Below, piece by piece: positions 36,163-44,096 of a stretch of DNA of 61,866 nucleotides (positions within the stretch are counted from its first letter, which is position 1; each line of letters begins with the position of its first letter). The DNA comes from an uncultured Clostridia bacterium (GTDB lineage: Bacteria > Bacillota > Clostridia > Christensenellales > Borkfalkiaceae). The DNA is taken from positions 1-61,866 of the forward strand of contig CANQLW010000003.1 in assembly GCA_947624805.1 (NCBI GenBank). Reading direction: 5' to 3'. A program made the translations under genes and the position numbers. The notes below the pieces were generated by a model that searched no databases, was not told where the DNA came from, and worked only from the letters and a program-made list of their open reading frames with translations.

Positions 36163-37016
36163 TGAAGTACGCGATCATCGATATCGGTTCCAATTCCGTT
36201 CGCCTCATGCTTTGGGCGGACGGAAAATCTTTATATAAAAAAGTCGTAACGACCCGTCTCGGCGAAGGGCTTGCCTTAAAGAATCGTCTGTCTGAGGCGG
36301 CGATGCTCCGCAGCGCCCGTGCCGTCTGCGATCTTGCCGACGAGGGAAGGGAGCAGGACGCAGCAGTTTACGCCTTTGCGACGGCCGCCGTACGTTCCGC
36401 CGAGAACGGCCGCACGTTTTGCGACAGGGTTTTTTCTGCCTGCGGCGTCTCCATAGATATCGTTTCGGGGGAAGACGAGGCAAAACTCGGACTCTTCGGC
36501 GCACTCGGGGCGGAGAACGGCGGTATCATCGATATCGGCGGGGCGAGCACCGAGGTCTGCGTGCAGAGGGACGGCAGGATTCTGTTCTCCGTGAGCCTTC
36601 CCGTCGGCGCGGTCCGCCTGTTTGACAAGTGCGGAGAGGACAAAGAGGCGCTGTCGCGGGAAATTCAGATGCACATCGCTTCGCTTCCGGTGCTCGCGGG
36701 ACAGAAAATGTACTGTATCGGCGGTACGGGCAGCACGCTCGCTTCCGTCCTGCTCGGGCTTGACAGTTACGACGCCGAAAGGATCCAGAATTTTTCCATG
36801 ACGGAAAGGGAAATCTCATCCCTTGCAGAGCGGCTGCTTTCGATGTCCGCGGAAGAGAGAAGGGGGATCCGCGGCATGGACATTCACCGTGCAGACATCA
36901 TCGGCGGGGGCGCGCTGTTGCTCGCCGAAATCATGAAAAAAACATCCCTCCGCACTGTCCTTGCCTCGGACAGGGACAATCTGGAAGGATATCTTAAGAT
37001 GAGGGAACTCGGATGA
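36162..37016 (+). CDS. Ppx/GppA-family phosphatase
   Basis: 284 residues from a GTG that overlaps the previous stop codon by one base. ASKHA-fold motifs: YAIIDIGSNSVRLML at the N-terminus (phosphate 1), a GEDEAKLG segment, GIIDIGGASTEV (phosphate 2) and the C-terminal GMDIHRADIIGGGALLL. It lacks the HD domain of longer exopolyphosphatases. It is probably an exopolyphosphatase or a pppGpp phosphatase in the cytoplasm; sequence cannot separate the two. It is embedded in the sporulation/division operon. Confidence 0.88.
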   Translation: MKYAIIDIGSNSVRLMLWADGKSLYKKVVTTRLGEGLALKNRLSEAAMLRSARAVCDLADEGREQDAAVYAFATAAVRSAENGRTFCDRVFSACGVSIDIVSGEDEAKLGLFGALGAENGGIIDIGGASTEVCVQRDGRILFSVSLPVGAVRLFDKCGEDKEALSREIQMHIASLPVLAGQKMYCIGGTGSTLASVLLGLDSYDAERIQNFSMTEREISSLAERLLSMSAEERRGIRGMDIHRADIIGGGALLLAEIMKKTSLRTVLASDRDNLEGYLKMRELG

Positions 37017-37888
37017 GCGGACGGACGAAGAGAATTTTATATCATGTCGCGGACGTCGTCCTCTTTGTGGTGTTAGGGCTTGGTATGTTGCTCCTCGCGG
37101 CCTTTGTACCGCCGTTGAGGGAGCGTGACGATTCAGAGCTCGCACTGTTCATTCTTGCAGTCGCGGTCGCGGATGTGGGCATCCCCGTGCTGGTGCACGA
37201 ATGCGGGCACTTGCTGTTTGGCGTGCTTGCGGGAATGAAGCTCGCACGCTTCGGATTTCACCCCTATACGCGGCACGGCGCCGCAGGGGAGACGGCGATG
37301 TACCCCAAAAACGGCAAACACGTCAAGGGGAAGTTCTTTGCGCTCACCATCGGCGGAGCGGCCGTCAATCTCGCGGTCGGCATCGCGCTCTTTCTCCTGT
37401 GGCTCCTGTTGCCCGCACGGCCCGTGAGCTGCGGTGTCATGTCGGGGTTTATGGTCTATGAGGGGGTCCGCGCTCTCATTCCCGCCGAGCTTTCCGCGGG
37501 AAAGACGGACGGTGCGGTGCTCCTCGGGCTCCTGAAGGGGAGAGCGGAGGAGGATGTCGCCCTCCGCGTGCTCCAAGCACAGGGGATCCTCTACTGCGGA
37601 ACCTTCGAGGAGATCCCCGAAGCGCTCTTTTCGGCGCCCGTCGTGCGGGAGGACCTTCCCGCCCGTCTTTCTCTTTCCTTTCTCGAGATGCAATGGCGGC
37701 TCAGCAGGGGAGAAAACGAGGCCGCAAAGGAGCTCCTCGACCGTCTTGAGTCGCTCTCCGATTATCTCACCGAGGAGGAAGCGGAGGAACTTGACAGGTA
37801 TGCACAGTACTTTGAAGGAGAGTTTCAGCCTGCGGAAGGGAAATTCTATGGCGTGAATTGCCTCGAGGAGAAGTTAAAAACGGCATGA
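37013..37888 (+). CDS. M50-family (site-2-protease-like) membrane metalloprotease
   Basis: 291 residues. Four to five hydrophobic helices; the second carries the zinc motif HECGH at residues 62-66, and a later segment (KTDGAVLLGLL) resembles the conserved LDG/NPDG element that gives the third zinc ligand. The C-terminal 90 residues are soluble and helical. Site-2 proteases cut membrane-bound regulators; in sporulating bacteria SpoIVFB of this family activates sigma-K. Its location behind yabP-yabQ-divIC-ppx, overlapping ppx by 4 nt, makes a sporulation or cell-envelope role attractive but unproven. Confidence 0.75.
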   Translation: MSGRTKRILYHVADVVLFVVLGLGMLLLAAFVPPLRERDDSELALFILAVAVADVGIPVLVHECGHLLFGVLAGMKLARFGFHPYTRHGAAGETAMYPKNGKHVKGKFFALTIGGAAVNLAVGIALFLLWLLLPARPVSCGVMSGFMVYEGVRALIPAELSAGKTDGAVLLGLLKGRAEEDVALRVLQAQGILYCGTFEEIPEALFSAPVVREDLPARLSLSFLEMQWRLSRGENEAAKELLDRLESLSDYLTEEEAEELDRYAQYFEGEFQPAEGKFYGVNCLEEKLKTA

Positions 37889-37891
37889 AAA

Positions 37892-37926
37892 ATCCGCCTC
37901 GCGGCGGATCTCGGTTGGATTTTTTT
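37892..37926 (+). terminator. Probable terminator of the yabP operon
   Basis: ATCCGCC-TCGC-GGCGGAT hairpin (37892-37909); a run of seven T follows only after about 10 nt, so efficiency is uncertain. Confidence 0.5.
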
Positions 37927-37993
37927 ACGGAATCGTCTCCCTTCAACAGCGATTGCGTAGGAACGTACGGCTCGCAATAACGTTGAGAAAAAA

Positions 37994-38197
37994 TCAGTCT
38001 GTGAGTCCAAGCAGATAGTCGCTCGTCACATTGAAATAGCGTGCAAGTTTTGCAATGTTCGAAGCCGTCGGATCAGACTTGTTCGTCTCCCAGTAGCAGA
38101 CGATGCCAAGACTGACGCTCAGATCTCTTGCCACGGTTGCCTGCGAAAGGCCCCGTTCCTTTCTGAGTTCCATAAGTCTTTCTGAAAATATTTTCAT
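37994..38197 (-). CDS. XRE-family helix-turn-helix regulator
   Basis: 67 residues consisting only of a Cro/C1-type HTH domain: RLMELRKERGLSQATVAR (helices 1-2), then the recognition region SLGIVCYWETNKSDP, then LARYFNVTSDYLLGLTD, the typical ending of this family. It binds DNA as a dimer; targets unknown. The promoter's -10 box ends only 6 nt before the ATG and there is no ribosome binding site, so the mRNA is probably leaderless. Confidence 0.93.
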   Translation of the reverse strand: MKIFSERLMELRKERGLSQATVARDLSVSLGIVCYWETNKSDPTASNIAKLARYFNVTSDYLLGLTD

Positions 38198-38203
38198 GCT
38201 TGT

Positions 38204-38232
38204 ATTATAACAGACACAGGGAAGAAAAGCAA
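38204..38232 (-). promoter_or_regulatory. Promoter of the XRE regulator, leaderless configuration
   Basis: On the minus strand, TTGCTT (38227-38232), 17-nt spacer and TATAAT (38204-38209). Only ACAAGC separates the -10 box from ATG, placing the transcription start at or next to the start codon. Confidence 0.75.
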
Positions 38233-38340
38233 CAGTTTTTGAGAAAAAATTTTCAATTTTAACAAAAATTTTTGCTATTTTTTCAAATTCACAACGATTT
38301 TTGATATGAATTGAACGATATTTTAATTTTAGGTCATAAA

Positions 38341-38805
38341 ATGTACAGAATTTTGTTCGTTTGTCACGGGAATATCTGTCGGTCTCCGATGGCGGAGAGC
38401 GTCATGCACGATCTGCTTGTCAGATGCGGAGCAGAGAAAAAAGTCGCCGTTTCATCCGCTGCGGCACATACCGATGCGATCGGATGCACCCCGCACCGCG
38501 GCACTGTGGAATGCCTTGTCGCGCGCGGGATTCCGCTTGTGCCGCATACCGCCCGCCTCATGACGAGGGGGGACGGCGATTTGTACGATCTGCTCATCGG
38601 CATGGACAGATGGAACGTCGAGGATATGAAATCTGTCGTCGGGGCGAAGAATGCACATAAGGTCCGCCTGCTCCTCGATTTCTCTCCGAGGCCCCGTCCG
38701 ATCGCCGACCCGTGGTACACGGGGAATTTCGATGAGACTTATCGCGACATCGCCGAAGGATGCGAGGGGCTCCTGCGCTACCTCGGATCTTGCGGCGTTC
38801 TGTGA
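38341..38805 (+). CDS. Low-molecular-weight protein tyrosine phosphatase
   Basis: 154 residues. The catalytic P-loop CHGNICRSP puts the nucleophile at Cys8 and the phosphate-binding arginine at Arg14; the general acid Asp lies in IADPWYTG near residue 126. The length is normal for the family. These enzymes dephosphorylate tyrosine (sometimes arginine) residues, often with capsule or stress kinases; no such kinase is in the window. The start is at the ATG with weak AGG upstream; sequence before it is AT-rich. Confidence 0.94.
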   Translation: MYRILFVCHGNICRSPMAESVMHDLLVRCGAEKKVAVSSAAAHTDAIGCTPHRGTVECLVARGIPLVPHTARLMTRGDGDLYDLLIGMDRWNVEDMKSVVGAKNAHKVRLLLDFSPRPRPIADPWYTGNFDETYRDIAEGCEGLLRYLGSCGVL

Positions 38806-38836
38806 CTTTTTGCAACCGTAGCCTTCCCTTTTGCGA

Positions 38837-38865
38837 TTGACTGCGGAAAGCGTCTGTGATACAAT
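38837..38865 (+). promoter_or_regulatory. Promoter of the GH127 gene, leaderless configuration
   Basis: TTGACT (38837-38842), 17-nt spacer, TACAAT (38860-38865). The ATG at 38873 lies 7 nt after the -10 box. Confidence 0.65.
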
Positions 38866-38872
38866 CAAGGAT

Positions 38873-41176
38873 ATGATGGAATGCAACTTTACGCCCGATC
38901 GGGTGACACTCAAAGACCCTTGGTGCCTCAACGCCCTCGATAAGGAGGCGGATTATCTCCTGTCTCTCGAGAATGGTAGGCTCCTTGCCGGATTTTACGA
39001 AAATGCGGGGCGAAAAACACCCTTTGTCCGTTACGGCGGCTGGGAGAGCCATCTGATCGGCGGGCATACGCTCGGGCACTATCTCTCCGCGCTCTCCCTT
39101 GCCGCTACCAATGGGGGGATTGCGGGCGAAAAGCGTGAAAAACTCCTCAAAAAGCTCGGCGCGTGCGTCGCGGCGCTCAAGGAATGCCAGTTTGAGAACG
39201 GTTTTTTGTGGGGAGCTCCGATCCCGCGCGGCGATTTCCCCGAGTCACAGTTCGACAATGTTGAAAAGGGGAAGCTCGATATTACCACGCAGGCGTGGGT
39301 CCCGTGGTACACGATGCACAAACTGCTCGCGGGGCTGATCGACGCCTGTACGGTGGGAGGGATCGGGGATGCCCTCGGCATTGCCTCGCGCCTCGGCGAT
39401 TGGGTATATGCACGCATATCGCGGCTCAATAAGAGGATGCGGAATAAGCTCCTTTCCGTCGAATATGGCGGCATGAACGACTGTCTCTATTCCCTCTATG
39501 CCTTAACGGGGAAGACTGAACACGCCGAAGCGGCGCATTTCTTCGATGAGGAGGAACTGTTTGACGGGATCCTGAGCGAAGGGCGGGATCTTCTCGACGG
39601 TGTCCATGCAAATACGACGATCCCGAAGGTGCTCGGCGCACTCAACCGTTATCTCGTGATGCACGGCAGGACCGTCGGCGGGCAGACAATCGATGCCGAA
39701 CGCTATCTTCATGTCGCGGAGGCCTTTTTCCGTATCGTGACAGAGCGGCATACCTATGTGACGGGCGGAAATTCCGAGTGGGAGCGTTTCGGCAAAGATT
39801 ATGTGCTCGACGCCGAGAGAACAAACTGCAACTGCGAGACCTGCAATGTCTACAATATGTTGAAGCTCGCCCGACGTCTTTTCAGTATTACGGGCGACAA
39901 GCGCTATACGGATTACTACGATAACGCCTTCACAAACTCCATTCTCTCCTCGCAGAACGCCGAGACGGGCATGACGACCTATTTCCAGCCCATGGCGAGC
40001 GGCTTTTTCAAGGTCTATTCGTCGCCCTATGACAGCTTCTGGTGCTGTACGGGGAGCGGCATGGAGAGTCTCTCCAAACTCGGCGACAGCGTCGTCTATC
40101 TGCGTGCGGAGGAGATCGCGATCGAGCAATATCTGTCCTGTGCGTTTGAAAACGAGGATGTGTCTTTCACGCTCTCCTGTGATTTCCCGACGCACGAGCG
40201 GGGGATCCTCAGGATCAAGAGGGCAAAATCGCCCCTTATGTTCCGCCTCCGTATTCCCGATTGGGCGGACGGGGAGCCCGCCGTGGGCATCAACGGCGTC
40301 CGTATCTCCCCGAAGACGGAAGAGGGGCACATCCTCTTTCAGGCGCGGGAAGGGGATGTCGTTCTCTTTGCGATTCCCGTTTCCGTTACCCTGAAGGGAC
40401 TCCCCGACGGCGGGGCGCTCGCGTTCCGTCACGGCGGCGTCGTGCTCTCTGCAGATCTCGGCGAGGACGATATGAAAGAGACATTCACGGGCGTGGATGT
40501 GAGGATCCCCGAGAGGCGCGGAAAAATGTCGGACAGCGTCTATTTCCCCGATCTTGCCGCCGTGCTGGAAGAGCCAAAAAAGTTTTTGAAACGGGAGAAG
40601 GACTGCTACTATCTCGAGGGCGGGGACCGCAGATTGCGGCTTGTTCCGCATTACCAAAGAAATTTCGGCAGATATGCGATCTATCTGCAACTTCGGGAGG
40701 GGGAACGCGGCGAGGAAGCCGTACAGAGGGTTCCCTTCGATACCGTCCAGTGCGGCTACGGGCAGTATGAATCGGACGAGCTCCATGCACTTTCGGAATG
40801 CGGCTCCCGTGCGGGGACGGATGGAGTCTCCTACCGCGTCGCGGGGCAAAAGGGGTGGTTTTCCTACGATCTCGCGGTCGATCCGACCAAAAAGAACGTG
40901 CTCTCCTTTGAGCTGAGCGGCGCCGAGAACGGCAAGACGCTTCAGATCACGGCGGCGGGGGAGATCATCCACGAGGAGACCCTGTTCTATCATATGGGGG
41001 AGAAGACCTACCGCAAAGAGGTCGTCCTTCCGCCCCCCGTCGTCGCGGCGGCACGGAAGAAAAGTGCAAACGGGAGAGAGTACTCTGTCGTCAGAGTATG
41101 TTTCCGCGGGCTCAACGGGCGTGCGAGTGCGCGGATATGTGGTTTTTTGCACATTTATACAGATGAAAAGATTTAA
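38873..41176 (+). CDS. GH127-family beta-L-arabinofuranosidase (DUF1680)
   Basis: 767 residues, cytoplasmic (no signal peptide). An (alpha/alpha)6-barrel region has the family's GGWESHLIGGHTLGHYLSAL start, then WVPWYTMHK. The zinc/cysteine active site is visible as NCNCETCNVYNMLKL and FWCCTGSGMES, matching the Glu-x-Cys and Cys-Cys pairs of the characterised Bifidobacterium enzyme, in which a zinc-bound cysteine is the nucleophile. Beta-sandwich domains follow. It removes terminal beta-L-arabinofuranose from plant-derived oligosaccharides, so a sugar importer elsewhere is implied. A second ATG 3 nt later is equally possible. Confidence 0.92.
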   Translation: MMECNFTPDRVTLKDPWCLNALDKEADYLLSLENGRLLAGFYENAGRKTPFVRYGGWESHLIGGHTLGHYLSALSLAATNGGIAGEKREKLLKKLGACVAALKECQFENGFLWGAPIPRGDFPESQFDNVEKGKLDITTQAWVPWYTMHKLLAGLIDACTVGGIGDALGIASRLGDWVYARISRLNKRMRNKLLSVEYGGMNDCLYSLYALTGKTEHAEAAHFFDEEELFDGILSEGRDLLDGVHANTTIPKVLGALNRYLVMHGRTVGGQTIDAERYLHVAEAFFRIVTERHTYVTGGNSEWERFGKDYVLDAERTNCNCETCNVYNMLKLARRLFSITGDKRYTDYYDNAFTNSILSSQNAETGMTTYFQPMASGFFKVYSSPYDSFWCCTGSGMESLSKLGDSVVYLRAEEIAIEQYLSCAFENEDVSFTLSCDFPTHERGILRIKRAKSPLMFRLRIPDWADGEPAVGINGVRISPKTEEGHILFQAREGDVVLFAIPVSVTLKGLPDGGALAFRHGGVVLSADLGEDDMKETFTGVDVRIPERRGKMSDSVYFPDLAAVLEEPKKFLKREKDCYYLEGGDRRLRLVPHYQRNFGRYAIYLQLREGERGEEAVQRVPFDTVQCGYGQYESDELHALSECGSRAGTDGVSYRVAGQKGWFSYDLAVDPTKKNVLSFELSGAENGKTLQITAAGEIIHEETLFYHMGEKTYRKEVVLPPPVVAAARKKSANGREYSVVRVCFRGLNGRASARICGFLHIYTDEKI

Positions 41177-41193
41177 TTTTTTTCATTTGGCTC

Positions 41194-41222
41194 TTTACAA
41201 ATGCAAAAAATGATAGTATAAT
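41194..41222 (+). promoter_or_regulatory. Promoter of the DtxR-type regulator
   Basis: TTTACA (41194-41199), 17-nt spacer, TATAAT (41217-41222). The -10 box runs into an ATG at 41221, ruling that out as the start codon. Confidence 0.75.
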
Positions 41223-41247
41223 GGAAGAAAAGAACACGGAGCGATCC

Positions 41248-41625
41248 ATGAAAACGCACGAATCGGAGGAGATGTACCTCGAGACAATTTTACTTTTGAA
41301 GATGCATCGGACAAGCGTCCGTTCGGTAGACATCGTCGAAGAACTCGGTTATGCGAAGTCTTCCGTTTCGCGTGCCGTCAATCTGCTCGTCAAAAAGGGG
41401 CTCATCCAAATTGATGCAAACGGGGAGATCTCACTCACGCAGAAGGGACAGAAGAAGGCGGAGGATGTCTATGAAAAGCACCGCGTCTTTACGGAAGTTT
41501 TCATCCGTATGGGCGCAGACAGGCAGCTCGCCGAGGACAACGCTTGCCGCGTCGAGCACGTTATTTCCGATGATCTGTTTGAGATCCTGAAAAAATATCT
41601 GGAAAATAACGGAACCGTCGGCTGA
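41248..41625 (+). CDS. DtxR/MntR-family metal-dependent regulator
   Basis: 125 residues from the ATG preceded by GGAG. An N-terminal winged helix (ETILLLK, then DIVEELGYAKSSVSRAVNLLVKKGLI) is followed by the start of the dimerisation and metal-binding domain, with Glu and His residues in EVFIRMGADRQLAEDNACRVEHVIS. This two-domain form without the SH3-like tail is typical of MntR-type Fe/Mn sensors. Its target is not evident; no metal transporter is adjacent. The stop codon falls in the loop of the terminator. Confidence 0.9.
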   Translation: MKTHESEEMYLETILLLKMHRTSVRSVDIVEELGYAKSSVSRAVNLLVKKGLIQIDANGEISLTQKGQKKAEDVYEKHRVFTEVFIRMGADRQLAEDNACRVEHVISDDLFEILKKYLENNGTVG

Positions 41626-41640
41626 GCCGACGGTTTTTTC
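41613..41640. terminator. Intrinsic terminator between dtxR-type gene and aroA
   Basis: AACCGTCGGC (41613-41622) pairs with GCCGACGGTT (41626-41635) over a TGA loop that is the stop codon of the regulator; T-run follows. It separates the two convergent genes. Confidence 0.85.
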
Positions 41641-41648
41641 AAATCGTT

Positions 41649-42908
41649 CTATTCGGTGAGAGTATCGAGGATCTCAAAATAACTGGGGAAAGTCTTCTTG
41701 CAACAGTCGGGATCTTCGATCTCGACCCCCCCGATTTTGAGCCCGACGAGGGAGAATGCCATGGCGACGCGGTGGTCTTGGTAGGTTTTAAGGCGCGCCC
41801 GATGGACGGGAGAGGGCTCAATGAAGAGATCTTCTCCGTTCGTGAAGGCGCGTACGCCGAGCGCACTCAAATTGGCGATCGCAGCTTCGACGCGGTCACA
41901 CTCCTGCGATCGGATGTGGGCAATGTTCCGAAGGATGGACGGGGTCTGCGCAAAGGCGGCGAGAACGGCGAGCGTCAGTGTCTGGTCGGCATAGTCCCGC
42001 ATATCCTCATCGAATCCGTGGTAGAAGGGAATACGGCTCCCGTCCGCGACGATGCCTTCCTCCGTATCGTGGAGACGGACGCCTCTCCTGCCGATCAGCT
42101 TCAAAAATCGGATGTCGCCCTGTAACGTGTCTGTATGGACCCCTTCGACGGTGACTTTTGCGCCGCACAGGAGGGATAAGGCATAGAAGTAGCAGGCGCC
42201 CGAGATGTCCGGTTCGACCTCGAAGACGGGGGGAGCGTGCACGATCGGCCCGACCGCATAGCCGTTTTGTATGCGCTCACACTTCCCCGAGAACTGTTCG
42301 ATGAGCCGCGCAGTCATGATGAGATAGCTCCCGCCTGTGCGTGCACCGGTGAGCTCCACGTTGAAGGGATGATCGGAGAGCGCGGCGGCGAGCATGAGCC
42401 CGCTCGCATATTGTGTGCTCACGTCCGTACCGACCTCTGCCTTTGCGGCGTTGACGCCCTGCGAGGAGATGCGGAAGGGGAAATGTCCTTCTTCCTTCAG
42501 AAACTCGATCTTTGTGCCGAGCTTTTGCAGGACGGAGAGCAGATCCATCGGGCGGCGTTCCATTTGTTCGGAGGCGCGGAGTTCGTATTCTCCCCCGAGA
42601 AAGGCGAGCACGGCCGTTAAAAAGCGGGCGGCAGTCCCCGCGCTTCCCACGTTCAGAGTCGCTTTTTTGGAAAAATCCTTTGTTCCATGGACCAGAATGC
42701 CGTTCTCCGTGCATTCTGTTCCGATCCGAAGCGCCTTGAGGCAGGCAAGAAGCGCCTCGGTGTCTTCCCCGAAGTAATTACAGCGCAACAGCGTATCTCC
42801 TTCGCTGAAAGCCGCAAGAATGAGCGTACGGTTGAGGATGCTCTTCGAAGCGGGGACCTTCACACTGAACTCTCTGCGGTTCAGTTTTTCGACAAGATAA
42901 GATTGCAT
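41649..42908 (-). CDS. aroA: 3-phosphoshikimate 1-carboxyvinyltransferase (EPSP synthase)
   Basis: 419 residues, two inverse alpha/beta domains. It has the substrate-binding KVPASKSILNR start, a GSAGTAARFLTA loop (the usual form is GNAGTAMRPL), STQYASGLMLA, and the C-terminal KTYQDHRVAMAFS. It joins phosphoenolpyruvate to shikimate-3-phosphate for aromatic amino acid synthesis. The Asn-to-Ser and Pro-to-Phe changes in the PEP loop are unlike class I enzymes. No other shikimate gene is adjacent. The promoter geometry predicts a leaderless mRNA. Confidence 0.94.
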   Translation of the reverse strand: MQSYLVEKLNRREFSVKVPASKSILNRTLILAAFSEGDTLLRCNYFGEDTEALLACLKALRIGTECTENGILVHGTKDFSKKATLNVGSAGTAARFLTAVLAFLGGEYELRASEQMERRPMDLLSVLQKLGTKIEFLKEEGHFPFRISSQGVNAAKAEVGTDVSTQYASGLMLAAALSDHPFNVELTGARTGGSYLIMTARLIEQFSGKCERIQNGYAVGPIVHAPPVFEVEPDISGACYFYALSLLCGAKVTVEGVHTDTLQGDIRFLKLIGRRGVRLHDTEEGIVADGSRIPFYHGFDEDMRDYADQTLTLAVLAAFAQTPSILRNIAHIRSQECDRVEAAIANLSALGVRAFTNGEDLFIEPSPVHRARLKTYQDHRVAMAFSLVGLKIGGVEIEDPDCCKKTFPSYFEILDTLTE

Positions 42909-42914
42909 GAAGAC

Positions 42915-42943
42915 ACTATATCATTTCACGGGAAAAATGTCAA
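42915..42943 (-). promoter_or_regulatory. Promoter of aroA, leaderless configuration
   Basis: On the minus strand, TTGACA (42938-42943), 17-nt spacer and TATAGT (42915-42920). GTCTTC, 6 nt, separates it from the aroA ATG at 42908, with no ribosome binding site. Confidence 0.75.
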
Positions 42944-43551
42944 TCATTCGTAGCAACCGAAAGACGATTTCTATCTCCGTTCGTGACGGGGAACTCGTCG
43001 TCCATGCGCCGCTCGGGATGAAACAGGAGGCGATCGATCAATTTATTTCCCGTCACAGGCGGTGGATCGAAGCGCATTGCGTTCCGCCGAAGAGACTCGA
43101 TCTCTCGAACGGGGCGGAGGTTGTGCTGTTCGGAAAGCCTTACCGGATTCTGGAGGGCTATCCGCTTCTCGGCGACGACTTCCTGCGGCTTCCCGCGGAG
43201 CGGAGGGAGCAGTCCGCCATATCGCTCTGCACACTCCTTGCAAGGGAGTATATGTCTAAATTGACGGCGGAGATCGCGGCAAAGTACGGGCTCCATTACA
43301 CGGGCGTCCGCATCGGCTCTGCGCGGACGCGGTGGGGCACCTGCACTTCGGACGGGAGGATCGCATATACCTTCCGTTGCGTCTTTTTGTCTGCGGAGGA
43401 GGCGTATTATCTCGCCGTTCACGAACTTTGCCATACAAAACATATGGATCACAGCCCCGCGTTCTGGCGAGAAGTCGGAAAAATTTTGCCCAACTATCTC
43501 GCGATCAGAAAAAAGCTCAAGCACAACACATGGGCGATGAAATGGCTGTAA
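42937..43551 (+). CDS. YgjP/SprT-like metallopeptidase
   Basis: 204 residues from the ATG in GGGAAAAATG; an ATG at 42907 overlapping the aroA start is an alternative that adds 10 residues. The N-terminal part (IIRSNRKTISISV, RRWIEAHC) and the C-terminal HELCHTKHMDHSPAFWREV zinc motif (HExxH plus a later His) identify the YgjP family of M48-like peptidases. The conserved RTRWGTCTSDGRI loop lies just before the zinc helix. Physiological substrate unknown. Divergent from aroA. Confidence 0.88.
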   Translation: MSIIRSNRKTISISVRDGELVVHAPLGMKQEAIDQFISRHRRWIEAHCVPPKRLDLSNGAEVVLFGKPYRILEGYPLLGDDFLRLPAERREQSAISLCTLLAREYMSKLTAEIAAKYGLHYTGVRIGSARTRWGTCTSDGRIAYTFRCVFLSAEEAYYLAVHELCHTKHMDHSPAFWREVGKILPNYLAIRKKLKHNTWAMKWL

Positions 43552-43575
43552 AACCCGAAAATTCTGCGTTTTCAT

Positions 43576-43598
43576 AGTATTATGCCTGACATAATACT
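43576..43598. promoter_or_regulatory. Palindrome related to the PadR operators
   Basis: AGTATTATG (43576-43584) and its exact reverse complement (43590-43598) flank CCTGA. The core resembles the ATGTC-A-GACAT palindrome at the promoter of the PadR-coiled-coil gene (50253-50265), with the same AGTA/TATG and CATAAT flanks. Likely an operator; the promoter it would act on is not obvious. Confidence 0.5.
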
Positions 43599-43676
43599 TC
43601 ATTTATCGCCAAATTATCGCATTTTTCTCCATGAAATATGTGATAGAATTTTTATCTGTCCCCATACGAAAAAAGG

Positions 43677-43705
43677 TTTACAAACGCGTGGAAATCAGAT
43701 ATAAT
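43677..43705 (+). promoter_or_regulatory. Promoter of the DUF1934 gene, leaderless configuration
   Basis: TTTACA (43677-43682), 17-nt spacer, TATAAT (43700-43705), then AGAACAG and ATG at 43713: a 7-nt gap without a ribosome binding site. Confidence 0.7.
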
Positions 43706-43712
43706 AGAACAG

Positions 43713-44096
43713 ATGAAAGCACGGATAAAGATCCTTACGCAAACGCTCGGCCGAAAGTCTCTCTTCGAGGGGGAGGGTGAGCTCGACAGGATCGGCGACG
43801 GTTTTCGGATGTGCTATCTCATCGAGGGGGACGAGGCGTCGCTCGATCTTTTCGCCGATCGCATCATCATGCGTCGGTCGGGTATGAGCGAGCTGTTTGC
43901 CGAATTTTCCGAGGAACAAAAATTTTCACTCAGGATAACGCTTGGCGGCGAGAGGACGGAGATCCCGCTCGTGACCCGTGTTCTCCGTTGCCGCTTCGGC
44001 GAGGGAGAGCTGAACGCCCGCCTTGTGTACGATCTTGCTTTTACGGAACTTCAAAGATTTTATTTGCAAATTTTTATCAAAATTTCGGAGGAATGA
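43713..44096 (+). CDS. DUF1934 (YwiB-like) beta-barrel protein
   Basis: 127 residues. The arrangement of strands (ARIKILTQT, GFRMCYLIEGDEASLDLFADRIIMRRSG, then IPLVTRVLRCRF and ARLVYDLAF) fits the calycin-like DUF1934 family found beside housekeeping genes in Firmicutes. Function unknown. It is the first gene of an operon with the MBL hydrolase and rho, whose starts overlap successive stops. Leaderless promoter. Confidence 0.72.
   Translation: MKARIKILTQTLGRKSLFEGEGELDRIGDGFRMCYLIEGDEASLDLFADRIIMRRSGMSELFAEFSEEQKFSLRITLGGERTEIPLVTRVLRCRFGEGELNARLVYDLAFTELQRFYLQIFIKISEE

Noticed and set aside
37930..37985. Inverted repeat CAACAGCGATTGCG / CGCAATAACGTTG as a terminator or operator
   Set aside because: Pairing is imperfect and neither strand carries a U-run; no clear role between the convergent genes.
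39503..41152. 549-codon minus-strand open frame
   Set aside because: Complement of the GH127 gene, which has clear active-site motifs.
43811..44095. N-terminal extension of the MBL hydrolase
   Set aside because: It is a shifted-frame shadow of DUF1934; the MBL family start and a GGAGG site fit the ATG at 44096.
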